The notes under the pieces were generated by a model. It was not told the origin of the DNA. It ran no database searches and worked only from the letters and a program-made list of their open reading frames with translations. This document shows, in pieces, positions 53,183 to 61,528 of a stretch of DNA of 64,000 nt. Origin of the DNA: Onishia taeanensis (GTDB taxonomy: Bacteria > Pseudomonadota > Gammaproteobacteria > Pseudomonadales > Halomonadaceae). Numbering within the stretch: position 1 is the stretch's first letter; every line of letters starts with the position of its first letter. A program made the translations under genes and the position numbers. The stretch is from assembly GCF_003268885.1 (NCBI RefSeq), contig NZ_QLSX01000014.1:17275-81274 (forward strand), read 5' to 3'.

Positions 53183-53195
53183 GTTATAACATAAC
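53183..53195. promoter_or_regulatory. Zur-box-like palindrome upstream of the znu operon
   Basis: GTTATAACATAAC: a perfect GTTAT/ATAAC inverted repeat with a 3-bp centre, 67 bp upstream of the small ORF that leads znuCBA. It matches the core of proteobacterial Zur operators (TGTTATANTATAACA-like), so zinc-dependent repression is likely. Confidence 0.75.
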
Positions 53196-53357
53196 AATTG
53201 CTATTGAGGCTAGAGGGCGAGAAAGAAGGAAGCCGCCAGTCATCACTACATTCGAGCAGAGCGGTCGACGTTGACCAAGGGGGAGTAGCACACCAGAGCG
53301 GCAGAATGCTTAGATGGTTTACCCCTTCCGATTGGCATAAGCAGGCAGGTACTAGTC

Positions 53358-54338
53358 ATGGATGACTTCTCCCCTAGCGACATGAAGACGATCCTGCATT
53401 CCAAGCGGGCTAACCTCTATTACCTTCAGCATTGTCGTGTGCTGGTTAATGGCGGTCGCGTCGAGTACGTCACCGATGAAGGGAAGCGCTCGCGTTACTG
53501 GAATATTCCGATCGCCAATACCACGTCACTGTTACTGGGAACAGGGACGTCTATCACTCAGGCGGCCATGCGTGAGCTGGCCAAGGCCGGCGTGTTGGTG
53601 GGGTTTTGCGGCGGCGGCGGGACACCGCTGTTTGCGGCCAACGAAGTCGATGTGGATGTCGCCTGGCTGACGCCGCAGAGTGAGTACCGACCCACCGAAT
53701 ACCTGCAGCACTGGGTGCGATTCTGGTTTGATGACGATAAGCGATTGGAAGCGGCGCGATGTTTCCAACGAGCCAGACTCGCTCAGGTCGAACGCCTTTG
53801 GCTTGAACCGCGCTTCCAGCGCGATAGCGGCTTCACCCCGAGCAAGGCCGAGCTGGGCATGCTGATGACCCGCAGTCGAGAAGCGATCGATCTTGCTGCC
53901 GACACCACCGCCTTGTTGACCGAAGAAGCCCGACTCACCAAGCAGCTATTCCGGCTGGCCAGCCATGCTGCCGACTACGGCGAGTTTACCCGCGTCAAAC
54001 GTGGGCAAGGGGCGGACCCGGCCAACCGTTTTCTCGACCACGGTAATTACCTGGCCTACGGGCTGGCCGCCACCGCGACCTGGGTGCTGGGTATTCCTCA
54101 TGGACTGGCAGTACTGCACGGCAAAACGCGACGCGGTGGGCTCGTCTTCGATGTTGCCGACCTGATCAAGGATGCCGTGATCTTGCCGCAGGCGTTCATT
54201 TCCGCAAGCCGCGGGGACGAGGAGCAGGAGTTTCGCCAGGCCTGTATCGACCGGCTCACGCAGGTCGAAGCGCTCGATTTCATGATCGACACGCTGAAAT
54301 CGACGGCCGAGCGCCTTGGGAATGAGGCGCTGGTATGA
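53358..54338 (+). CDS. cas1: CRISPR-associated endonuclease Cas1, subtype I-F
   Basis: A 326-residue Cas1 with the I-F type N-terminus (LKTILHSKRANL-like, here MKTILHSKRANLYYLQHCRV, then VEYVTDEGKRSRYWNIPIAN). The C-terminal catalytic helical domain includes GIPHGLAVLHGKTRRGG and VFDVADLIKDAVILPQ, carrying the conserved His and Asp metal ligands. With Cas2-3 it integrates new spacers at the leader end of the array. First gene of the cas operon; it overlaps cas2-3 by four bases (ATGA). Confidence 0.97.
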   Translation: MDDFSPSDMKTILHSKRANLYYLQHCRVLVNGGRVEYVTDEGKRSRYWNIPIANTTSLLLGTGTSITQAAMRELAKAGVLVGFCGGGGTPLFAANEVDVDVAWLTPQSEYRPTEYLQHWVRFWFDDDKRLEAARCFQRARLAQVERLWLEPRFQRDSGFTPSKAELGMLMTRSREAIDLAADTTALLTEEARLTKQLFRLASHAADYGEFTRVKRGQGADPANRFLDHGNYLAYGLAATATWVLGIPHGLAVLHGKTRRGGLVFDVADLIKDAVILPQAFISASRGDEEQEFRQACIDRLTQVEALDFMIDTLKSTAERLGNEALV

Positions 54339-57300
54339 ATGTGCTTCTGGTCTCGCAGTGTCGCAAGAACGCGTTGAAGCAGACACGCCGCGTTCTCGAC
54401 CAGTTTGCCGAGCGGCGCGGAGAGCGCACCTGGCAAACCCCGATTACTAAGGCTGGGCTCGACACGCTCCGCAAACTGCTGCGCCAATCCGCCCGCAAGA
54501 ATACCGCCGTCGCCTGCCACTGGATCCGTGGTCACGATCACAGCGAGCTTTTGTGGATCGTGGGCGATGCCTCTCAGTTCAACGCTCGCGGCGGTGCGCC
54601 GACCAATACCTCGCGGCGTAATATCCTGCGTACGGAAGACGAGAACGACTGGCACAGCGGCCAGCTGATTCATCTGCTGGCCTCCATGGCCGCGCTATTG
54701 CACGACCTCGGCAAAGCCAGCCAAGCGTTTCAGGATCGACTCAATGGCCGTTTAGAAGAGCGTAACCGTTACCGCCATGAGTGGGTGTCACTACGGCTGC
54801 TACAGGCGTTCGTCGGCGAAGATGACGACCCCAGCTGGCTTGCACGCCTAGAAAAGCCAACCGCGGAAGATGATGCTTGCTGGCTGAACCGTCTGATTCG
54901 CGATGGCGTAGATGAATATGCCAGCGACAGTGCACCGTTTAGCCAATTGCCACCGCTGGCGGCGGCAATTGGTTGGCTGGTCGTCAGTCACCACCGGCTG
55001 CCGGCTCTGCCCGCCACCGATGAAATTGGCGCCCAGAAATGGGTGGGCGCCAGAGCCCATCTGAACGCGGGAAATCTGCCCACGCTTCCCCAGGCGATTA
55101 CTGCCGCCTGGAACGAGCGGGTGGAACCAGCGGCCTTTGAACGCGTGGCCCCTTACTGGACATTTCCGCATGGCCTGCCGGTCACCGAAGCGGCCTGGCG
55201 TGAACGCAGCCGGCGCCTGGCACGCCAGCTTCAGCAGATACGCAGCGACGCGTCACCGCTCGAGTCGCCCTACGTCATGCATCTGGCCCGACTTTCGCTG
55301 ATGCTGGGCGATCATTACTACTCCAGCCTCAAGGACCAGGGGCGCCTGAATGGCCAGTGGTCGCTCGATTTCTACGCCAATACGTCCAACCATCAAGGTA
55401 GGCGGCGCCTCAGCCAACCATTGACCGAGCACTTGCTTGGCGTGACCCGAAGCGTCGGTGAAATTACACACCACCTGCCGGGAATGGAGACAGCGCTACC
55501 CAGGATTGCTCGACACAAGGGCTTCAAGGCGCGCAGCCGTGATGCGCGCTTTCGCTGGCAGGACAAAGCGTTCGACCTGGCAACCGGGCTTCGTGATAAA
55601 AGCCAGCGTCAGGGGTTCTTCGGGGTCAACATGGCCTCGACCGGCTGTGGAAAGACCATCGCCAACGGCCGGATCTTCTATGCGTTGAGCGACCCAGAGT
55701 CGGGGGCGCGCTTCACCATCGCGCTGGGGCTTCGCACCTTGACGCTGCAAACCGGCCAGGCCTATCGCGAGCGCTTGGGGCTTGGGAGCGACGATCTCGC
55801 CATTCGCGTCGGCGGCTCAGCCAGCAGGGCGCTGTTCAATCAACAACAGCTCGAGCATCAGCAGCGCGATTTTGGCGGCTCGGAATCTCGCGCCAACCTG
55901 CTGGATGAACAAGCTCACGTGCATTTCGAGGGCAATCTCGGTGATCACCCCTTGCTATCCAAGGCCGTTGCCGACCCTCACACCCAGGGGCTGATCAATG
56001 CGCCGATCCTGGTGTGCACCGTCGATCACCTTATGCCCGCTACCGAAAGCCTGCGAGGTGGTCATCAGATCGCACCGATGCTGCGCTTGATGAGCGGTGA
56101 CCTGGTGCTTGATGAGCCCGATGATTTCGACACCGCTGATCTTCCAGCGCTGACGCGACTCGTCTATTGGGCAGGAATGCTCGGTTCAAGAGTGCTGCTT
56201 TCATCTGCCACCTTGCCACCGTCACTGGTGCGCGGTCTGTTTGAAGCGTATCTCAGCGGGCGGGCCGAGTATCAGCGCCATCGTGGCACCCCGGGGGCGC
56301 CGGTCCATCCAGTGTGTGCCTGGTTCGATGAGTATGGCTGTACGCACAGCGACGGTGATGATGGCAACGCGTTTGACGCCGCGCATCATGCGTTTGCCCG
56401 CCGTCGAGCCGACAAGCTGAGCATGCAGCCAGCGACGAGGCGCGGGCGAATCGTGCCTCTTCTCGCCCCGTCGGCTCACCCGGATGCCGTTCATCAAGTG
56501 GTGGCTGACACCCTACTCAGTGAAGCGCTGACACTTCATGCACAGCATCACAGTGTTGATCCGCATAGCCACAAAAGGGTCAGCTTCGGCCTCGTGAGAA
56601 TGGCCAACATCGAGCCCTTGGTCGCCGTGGCCCAGGCCCTATATCGCGCCGACATTCCCGACGGCTACCAGGTTCATCTGTGCGTTTATCACTCGCAGTA
56701 TCCGCTGGTGCTGCGCTCGCGACTGGAAGCCCGGCTCGACATAGCACTGGACCGGCGCGATGAAAACGCCGTCTTCGATCTGCCCGATATTCGCTCCCGA
56801 CTGGACAGCAGCGAGGAAGTGAATCAGCTATTCCTGGTGCTAGGTTCACCCGTCACGGAAGTTGGTCGCGATCACGATTATGACTGGGCCATCGTCGAAC
56901 CCTCCTCGATGCGCTCGATCATTCAGTTGGCCGGCCGAGTACGTCGACATCGCCCAGCGCTGGTGGAGGCGCCGAACATTGCGCTGCTCGATACCAACAT
57001 CAAGACCCTCAAGCGGCAGCAAGCGGCCTTCAGTCGACCAGGCTTTGAAACCGAGAAACTCTGGCCGCTGGCCCAACACCGGCTGGAAACGCTGCTGCGA
57101 ACGGAGGAGTTTGATTCCATCGATTCTCGCCCCCGCCTGCTGCCGGCCGAAGCGTTGGAACCTACCAAGAAACTCGTTGATCTCGAACATGCTCGCCTCG
57201 CGTCGCTGATGGTCGAGGGCGCTGCATCTGCTCCCGGCCAACGGCGGCGCAAGCGACGTGGCGAGCCACAGCAGACCGAACTGGGGGCCTATCTGTTTTA

Positions 57301-57688
57301 TCGCACGCCGGCGATGACGCTCGGCGCCGTGCCGATACAGCAGCAGCCCTTTCGCGAAGATAACGAAGCAGACAGCGAATTCGTGCTATTGCCAGACGAA
57401 AACGAAGAGGATTTCGGCTTTTGGCGCAGCGACCGGCAAGGCAAGGACGAGCGGCTGGTGCCCGTCGAATCCGAGCTAGATCGACTGCCGGACGAGGCCA
57501 TCGAACATCCGCGTGTCACGCCCTGGAACGAACCGGACTATCTGGCCGCGTTAGCCGACCAGGCCGACGCGATGGGCCTGGGTCTCGAACGTTGCGCGAA
57601 CCGCTTCGGCCGTATTCGCCTTAAACCGAATCGCGCCCCGCAGGGCTGGCATTTTCATCCCGCGCTGGGGTTCGTGCGGAAAAGGTAA
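54335..57688 (+). CDS. cas2-3: Cas2-Cas3 fusion helicase-nuclease, subtype I-F
   Basis: An 1117-residue fusion. Residues 1-90 are a Cas2-like ferredoxin domain (MNVLLVSQCRKNALKQTRRV). The HD nuclease domain follows with His123-Asp124 in LLHDLGKAS, YRHEWVSLRL and VVSHHRLPALP. The helicase has Walker A STGCGKT (residues 435-441), DEPD box at 593-596, SSATLPPS, and a C-terminal RecA half with AGRVRRHRP. It is recruited by the Csy complex and degrades target DNA; the Cas2 part works with Cas1 in adaptation. The segment after its stop holds a CreA-like element. Confidence 0.97.
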   Translation: MNVLLVSQCRKNALKQTRRVLDQFAERRGERTWQTPITKAGLDTLRKLLRQSARKNTAVACHWIRGHDHSELLWIVGDASQFNARGGAPTNTSRRNILRTEDENDWHSGQLIHLLASMAALLHDLGKASQAFQDRLNGRLEERNRYRHEWVSLRLLQAFVGEDDDPSWLARLEKPTAEDDACWLNRLIRDGVDEYASDSAPFSQLPPLAAAIGWLVVSHHRLPALPATDEIGAQKWVGARAHLNAGNLPTLPQAITAAWNERVEPAAFERVAPYWTFPHGLPVTEAAWRERSRRLARQLQQIRSDASPLESPYVMHLARLSLMLGDHYYSSLKDQGRLNGQWSLDFYANTSNHQGRRRLSQPLTEHLLGVTRSVGEITHHLPGMETALPRIARHKGFKARSRDARFRWQDKAFDLATGLRDKSQRQGFFGVNMASTGCGKTIANGRIFYALSDPESGARFTIALGLRTLTLQTGQAYRERLGLGSDDLAIRVGGSASRALFNQQQLEHQQRDFGGSESRANLLDEQAHVHFEGNLGDHPLLSKAVADPHTQGLINAPILVCTVDHLMPATESLRGGHQIAPMLRLMSGDLVLDEPDDFDTADLPALTRLVYWAGMLGSRVLLSSATLPPSLVRGLFEAYLSGRAEYQRHRGTPGAPVHPVCAWFDEYGCTHSDGDDGNAFDAAHHAFARRRADKLSMQPATRRGRIVPLLAPSAHPDAVHQVVADTLLSEALTLHAQHHSVDPHSHKRVSFGLVRMANIEPLVAVAQALYRADIPDGYQVHLCVYHSQYPLVLRSRLEARLDIALDRRDENAVFDLPDIRSRLDSSEEVNQLFLVLGSPVTEVGRDHDYDWAIVEPSSMRSIIQLAGRVRRHRPALVEAPNIALLDTNIKTLKRQQAAFSRPGFETEKLWPLAQHRLETLLRTEEFDSIDSRPRLLPAEALEPTKKLVDLEHARLASLMVEGAASAPGQRRRKRRGEPQQTELGAYLFYRTPAMTLGAVPIQQQPFREDNEADSEFVLLPDENEEDFGFWRSDRQGKDERLVPVESELDRLPDEAIEHPRVTPWNEPDYLAALADQADAMGLGLERCANRFGRIRLKPNRAPQGWHFHPALGFVRKR

Positions 57689-57689
57689 T

Positions 57690-57709
57690 GCCGGCCCTGG
57701 CGGGCCGGC
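57690..57709. terminator. GC-rich hairpin after cas2-3 (possible bidirectional terminator)
   Basis: GCCGGCCC / GGGCCGGC, 8-bp perfect stem with a TGGC loop, immediately after the cas2-3 stop. On the minus strand it lies just downstream of the CreA-like repeat and is followed by ATTACCTTTTCC. Neither side has a clean U tract. Confidence 0.55.
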
Positions 57710-57711
57710 GG

Positions 57712-57785
57712 GCTGCCTGTGCGGCAGCGAAAGGTTTAGTACACCCACGAGGTGTTATTTCTAAGCGACCTGTACGGCGGCAATA
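57712..57785 (-). ncRNA. creA: CreA-like crRNA: two degenerate I-F repeats flanking a 25-nt guide
   Basis: Read on the minus strand. 57785-57758 is a decayed repeat that matches the array repeat at 19 of 28 positions and keeps the 3' end as CTTAGAAA (array CTCAGAAA, the I-F 5' handle). Then comes a 25-nt guide (57757-57733), then 57732-57712, which matches the first 21 bases of the array repeat at 19 positions and keeps the Cas6f hairpin CTGCC-GCACA-GGCAG; beyond this the repeat is lost. Retention of the 3' part upstream and the 5' part downstream is what a single processed crRNA needs. This is the architecture of CreA antitoxin RNAs of CreTA modules. Guide is 7 nt shorter than array spacers. 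Confidence 0.82.
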
Positions 57786-57830
57786 ATGATTTTATCACCT
57801 CGCATCAATTGTATGCTTACCTTATCTTCT

Positions 57831-57857
57831 AAATTTAATCATCAACGAGTTGTTAGG
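57831..57857 (-). promoter_or_regulatory. Predicted target site of the CreA-like guide, with CC PAM
   Basis: On the minus strand CC (57857-57856) precedes TAACAACTCGTTGATG. The guide starts TAACACCTCGTGGGTG, so 13 of the first 16 bases agree, with mismatches at 6, 12 and 14; positions 6 and 12 are flipped out and unpaired in type I Cascade R-loops. Positions 17-25 mostly do not match, which fits binding without cleavage. CC is the type I-F PAM. The site sits in an AT-rich segment upstream of the mini-ORF at 58002 and of csy1, where a promoter is expected (for example TTGTAT at 57809 with TAAATT at 57830, or TTGTTT at 57858 with TACTCT at 57881). Confidence 0.75.
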
Positions 57858-57916
57858 TTGTTTTTTTGGGTGAGGTGGAATACTCTGTTTCCAAGCTTGG
57901 TTTTGCCGAGTGACGT

Positions 57917-57950
57917 GCTCGCCCAAAGAGTGGCCGCTCAATGGGCGAGC
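57917..57950 (+). other. Inverted repeat in the leader of the mini-ORF/csy transcript
   Basis: GCTCGCCC at 57917-57924 and GGGCGAGC at 57943-57950 form a perfect 8-bp stem with an 18-nt loop. It lies between the guide target site and the mini-ORF, so it would be part of the 5' leader of that RNA. Role unknown; it may stabilise the transcript. Confidence 0.6.
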
Positions 57951-58001
57951 AAAGCATCGATAACAGCAGTGTTGCTTTCGGAAGAGCAAGGAGGTTTGAG
58001 G

Positions 58002-58034
58002 ATGGTTAGCTACTGTCCCGTTAGAAGAGACTGA
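58002..58034 (+). CDS. creT: Candidate CreT-like mini-ORF (10 codons, tandem AGA AGA)
   Basis: AAGGAGG at 57988-57994 lies seven bases before an ATG that opens MVSYCPVRRD and a TGA. Codons 8 and 9 are tandem AGA AGA, rare arginine codons in a genome that prefers CGN. In the haloarchaeal CreT prototype a strong ribosome-binding site plus tandem AGA codons sequesters the scarce tRNA-UCU and arrests growth unless CreA-Cascade represses creT. Here the guide target lies about 145 bp upstream and a hairpin follows. The longer in-frame reading from 57786 has no ribosome site. Function is inferred by architecture only. Confidence 0.55.
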   Translation: MVSYCPVRRD

Positions 58035-58050
58035 CCGTATGTCCAACCAT

Positions 58051-58076
58051 GCCCCAAGCGTTACCGCGCTTGGGGC
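58051..58076 (+). terminator. Perfect 10-bp hairpin after the mini-ORF
   Basis: GCCCCAAGCG / CGCTTGGGGC with a TTACCG loop, 16 bp after the mini-ORF stop and 50 bp before csy1. It could end the small toxin RNA or attenuate read-through into csy1; a strong U tract is missing (TCATTATG follows). Confidence 0.6.
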
Positions 58077-58125
58077 TCATTATGTCATGCCTTTGGTATC
58101 TCCCCCAAGCTAAGGCAGGAAGCCT

Positions 58126-59493
58126 ATGTCAGAACCTTTACCGCCGACGTCCATCCGCGAGCTGATCGAGCAATTTATCCATGACCGTTTTGCCACCAAA
58201 ACGGAGAAGCTCGCGCCGGACGATCCCGCCTATCTCAAGCTGCAGCAACAGTTCGAACTGCAGACCTGGCTGGCCGATGCCGCGCGGCGTGTCGGTCAGC
58301 TGCAGGTTGTCACACACTCGCTAAAGGCGATCCATCCTGAGGCGAAGGGCACCAACCTTTATGTCGAGCCCGGTCAACTTCACGGGAAAGAGGGGGTCGG
58401 AAGCCACTGCTTGCCCACTGATTTCGAGGGTGACGTCGTTGGCAATGCCGCCGCGCTGGATGTCTATAAATTCCTGAAACTGCGATGGCAAGGGCGTTCG
58501 CTGCTGGAGCTAGCACTCGAGAACGATGAATCGCTGATCGACGCGCTAAGTGAGGATCGGGCCGAGGCGCAAGCCTGGGTGCATGCTTTCGCCGGTATCG
58601 TCGAACCGAAGGGCACTCCCAGTTCGCATGCGCGCGGCAAGCAGATTTATTGGCTGGTCGGTGACGAGCCTACCGACAACGCCAGTTATCACTTGCTGGC
58701 ACCCCTTTATGCCACCGCCCTTACGCACCGCTTCTATGCCCAGGTCAGCCCCAACACCTGGTTCTTTGGCGATCACAACAAGGCGGCGCGCAAGGCGCTT
58801 CGTGAACGAACCGCCTTCGAGGGTGGCTACACGAGCTATCCCAACCTTGCTGTACAGAAACTTGGCGGTACCAAGCCGCAGAATATCTCCCAGTTGAATA
58901 GCGAACGTGGCGGCCAGAATTACCTGCTGGCCTCGTTGCCGCCTACCTGGACCTCACGCGAGGTCTACGCTCCGATGCGTGACGTATTCCGGGCATTCAA
59001 TGGTCGTCCAGAGGTCCGTAGGATTGTGGGGGAGTTGAAACGCTTTCTGGAAGCGGAACCCGCCAAGAACATGCATACGCGCGACCTGCGTGATGATTTG
59101 ACCACGATGCTGGTCGATGAACTGATGCTGTTCACTCTCGATATCCATTCACTGGCGGCTGGTTGGACAGCCGATGAGAAGTGCCAGCTCGCGCCGGAAG
59201 AGCAGTACTGGCTGGACCCTGAGCGGGGGCTGGAAGATGCCGACTTCGATGATGCCCGCCGCCGCGCCGACTGGCAGGAAGCCGTGAGCTCACGAGCGGC
59301 CCTTTGGCTTAATCGTGAACTGAACCATAAAAGCCAACTGAGCTTTGGTGACCCAGAACACCAGCATTGGAAGAGTCAGTTCGAGGGCATTGTGACCGAG
59401 TTCCGCCGCCAGGTGGACGACCTGCAGGATGCGCTGCGCGATGACGTCGACGACCCCGATGATCCCGACGCCCCAGAAGGAGACGCCGCATGA
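58126..59493 (+). CDS. csy1: Csy1 (Cas8f), large subunit of the type I-F surveillance complex
   Basis: A 455-residue Csy1: SIRELIEQFIHDRFATKTEK at the N-terminus, then conserved HSLKAIHPEAKGTN, DVVGNAAALDVYKFLKLRW, NTWFFGDHNKAARKALRERT, YPNLAVQKLGGTKPQNIS and SQLNSERGGQNYLLASLPP. Csy1 forms the tail of the Csy complex with Csy2, binds the 5' handle and recognises the CC PAM. Preceded by GGAAG. An acidic tail (DDVDDPDDPDAPEGD) precedes the stop, which overlaps csy2. Confidence 0.96.
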   Translation: MSEPLPPTSIRELIEQFIHDRFATKTEKLAPDDPAYLKLQQQFELQTWLADAARRVGQLQVVTHSLKAIHPEAKGTNLYVEPGQLHGKEGVGSHCLPTDFEGDVVGNAAALDVYKFLKLRWQGRSLLELALENDESLIDALSEDRAEAQAWVHAFAGIVEPKGTPSSHARGKQIYWLVGDEPTDNASYHLLAPLYATALTHRFYAQVSPNTWFFGDHNKAARKALRERTAFEGGYTSYPNLAVQKLGGTKPQNISQLNSERGGQNYLLASLPPTWTSREVYAPMRDVFRAFNGRPEVRRIVGELKRFLEAEPAKNMHTRDLRDDLTTMLVDELMLFTLDIHSLAAGWTADEKCQLAPEEQYWLDPERGLEDADFDDARRRADWQEAVSSRAALWLNRELNHKSQLSFGDPEHQHWKSQFEGIVTEFRRQVDDLQDALRDDVDDPDDPDAPEGDAA

Positions 59494-60476
59494 TCAATCA
59501 CCTTCTGGTACTTCCCCGGCTGCGTATTCAGAACGCCAATGCCATCTCAAGCCCCATGACCTGGGGGTTTCCCGCCATGAGTGCCTTCATGGGCACCATG
59601 CAGGCGTTGGAGCGCAACCTGCCCGACGATATCAAGCTGGTCTTCAACGAGGTCGGCGTGGTGTGTCATCACATCGAGCCCCTGGTCACGCAAGGGGGTG
59701 TCGCGCGCGCCTTTCATCTCACCCGCAACCCGGTGGATAAATCCGGTGGCACAGCAGCCATCGTCGAGGAGGGCCGCGCGCACCTGGAAATCTCGCTGCT
59801 GGTGGGAGTCGAGTCCGAAGGCGATGACCTGAGCAGTGCTGAACGCCGCCAGGTAATCGCCCAAACCTTGTTTGATCAGGTGTTGGGCATGCGCATCGCG
59901 GGCGGCAGTGTGATGCCGTCACGCCCCGGCGAGCGGCGCCACCGCCCAGCGCTGATCAGCTTCGATGCCAGCGAGGACGAAAACGCCAAGCAGTGGCGCC
60001 GAATCAAACGCCGGCTGTTGCCGGGCTTTGCGCTGGTGTCGCGCGATGATCGGCTGGTCGAGCACACCGCGATGCTTCAAGCGCAGAACGATCAAGCGAC
60101 TGCGCTGGATGCCTGGCTCGATCTCTGCCGGTTAAACCACGAATGCCGGGTTGTAGAAGAGACAAACGCAAAAGACGGCGAGACAAGGCAAGCGGTGCAC
60201 TGGGACATTCGTCGCCCCTATCCCGGCTGGCTAGTGCCGATCCCCGTCGGTTATAGCGCCATTTCCGAGCTTTTTAAGGCCGGTGAAGTGGCCAACGCTC
60301 GCGATGCCGACACGCCGTTTCAGTTTGTCGAAAGCCTCTACTCGATTGGCGAATGGGTCAGCCCCCATCGCATCCAAGACCCCGAAGCGCTGCTCTGGTA
60401 CGTCGACAACGACCTAGAGGCAGGAAGCTATCGGCTGAATAACGACTACAGCCTCGCCACAGCACACGTCGAATGA
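59490..60476 (+). CDS. csy2: Csy2 (Cas5f) subunit
   Basis: A 328-residue Csy2: [55 protein letters not shown] and a C-terminal [20 protein letters not shown]. It caps the crRNA 5' handle together with Csy1. ATGA overlap with csy1 indicates coupled translation. Confidence 0.96.
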   Translation: MINHLLVLPRLRIQNANAISSPMTWGFPAMSAFMGTMQALERNLPDDIKLVFNEVGVVCHHIEPLVTQGGVARAFHLTRNPVDKSGGTAAIVEEGRAHLEISLLVGVESEGDDLSSAERRQVIAQTLFDQVLGMRIAGGSVMPSRPGERRHRPALISFDASEDENAKQWRRIKRRLLPGFALVSRDDRLVEHTAMLQAQNDQATALDAWLDLCRLNHECRVVEETNAKDGETRQAVHWDIRRPYPGWLVPIPVGYSAISELFKAGEVANARDADTPFQFVESLYSIGEWVSPHRIQDPEALLWYVDNDLEAGSYRLNNDYSLATAHVE

Positions 60477-60490
60477 CAAGGAGCTTCATC

Positions 60491-61525
60491 ATGGCCAAGA
60501 ACGATACTCTCAAGACCGCTTCCGTCCTCGCTTTCGAGCGCAAGCTCGACCCCTCCGATGCACTGTTCAGCGCCGGCAACTGGGATGAGCGCGACCAATA
60601 TGCCCAGTGGAGCAGCATCCCCGTTCGCGAAAAATCGGTCCGTGGCACCATCTCCAACCGGTTGAAGGCCAAGGACCAGGACCCAGCCAAACTCGATGCC
60701 GCCATCGAGAACCCCAACCTCCAGACGGTCGACGTTGCCGCGCTGCCTCATAGTGCCGATACCCTGGCCGTTCGCTTTACCCTGCGGGTACTGGCGGGCG
60801 CCGGAACGCCCTCGGCCTGCAATAACGCCGAGTATCAGCGCAAGTTGAAGCAAACGGTAGCGGGCTACGTCAGCGAACACGGCTTTGGCGAGCTCGCTCA
60901 CCGCTATGCCTGCAATCTCGCCAACGGTCGTTTCCTGTGGCGCAATCGTGTCGGTGCCGAAGAAATCGAGGTCGTGGTCAGCCAGAAGAAGGGCGGCCAG
61001 GCAGAGAAGTCGTGGACCTTTAATGCACTCGATTATTCGCTGCGCGATTTCGAGGGCAGCCAAGCCACGCGCGAACTGGGTGGGCTGATCAATGATGCGC
61101 TTGCCGGCGAGCGCTACCTGTTGCTTGATGTGGTGGCCTTTGCCCGAGTGGGTGCCGGTCAGGAAGTCTTCCCCTCGCAGGAGCTGATTCTGGATCGTTC
61201 GCGCGGCGACAAGAGCAAGACGCTTTACAAGATCGGTGATGACGATAACGCCGCCATCCACTCTCAGAAGCTGGGGAATGCCATTCGCACCATTGATACC
61301 TGGTACCCGGCACCCAGCGATGACAGCGATCTTGGCCCGATTGCTGTCGAGCCCTACGGCTCCGTGACCACCCAGGGCAGCGCCTACCGCCAGCCCAAGC
61401 AAAAGGTGGATTTCTATTCACTGCTGGATAACTGGTTGCTCAAGGATCAGGCGCCTGCCGCCGAACAGCAGCACTTCGTCATGGCCACGCTGATTCGTGG
61501 CGGTGTCTTCGGCGATGCGGGGTAA
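60491..61525 (+). CDS. csy3: Csy3 (Cas7f) backbone subunit
   Basis: A 344-residue protein starting [20 protein letters not shown], with [18 protein letters not shown] and GTISNRLKA segments, [20 protein letters not shown] and [20 protein letters not shown] at the end. Six copies form the helical backbone along the spacer part of the crRNA. ATG 60491 has AAGGAG seven bases upstream and is preferred to 60473. Confidence 0.96.
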   Translation: MAKNDTLKTASVLAFERKLDPSDALFSAGNWDERDQYAQWSSIPVREKSVRGTISNRLKAKDQDPAKLDAAIENPNLQTVDVAALPHSADTLAVRFTLRVLAGAGTPSACNNAEYQRKLKQTVAGYVSEHGFGELAHRYACNLANGRFLWRNRVGAEEIEVVVSQKKGGQAEKSWTFNALDYSLRDFEGSQATRELGGLINDALAGERYLLLDVVAFARVGAGQEVFPSQELILDRSRGDKSKTLYKIGDDDNAAIHSQKLGNAIRTIDTWYPAPSDDSDLGPIAVEPYGSVTTQGSAYRQPKQKVDFYSLLDNWLLKDQAPAAEQQHFVMATLIRGGVFGDAG

Positions 61526-61528
61526 GCC

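Noticed and set aside
57793..57802. TATCACCTCG on the plus strand as a second guide target
   Set aside because: It matches 9 of the first 10 guide bases but lacks a CC PAM (TT precedes it) and agreement stops at position 11; the site at 57831-57857 is better.
57786..58034. 82-residue open frame between cas2-3 and csy1
   Set aside because: It starts inside the likely promoter segment, has no ribosome-binding site and no recognisable family; only its last ten codons, after AAGGAGG, look translated.
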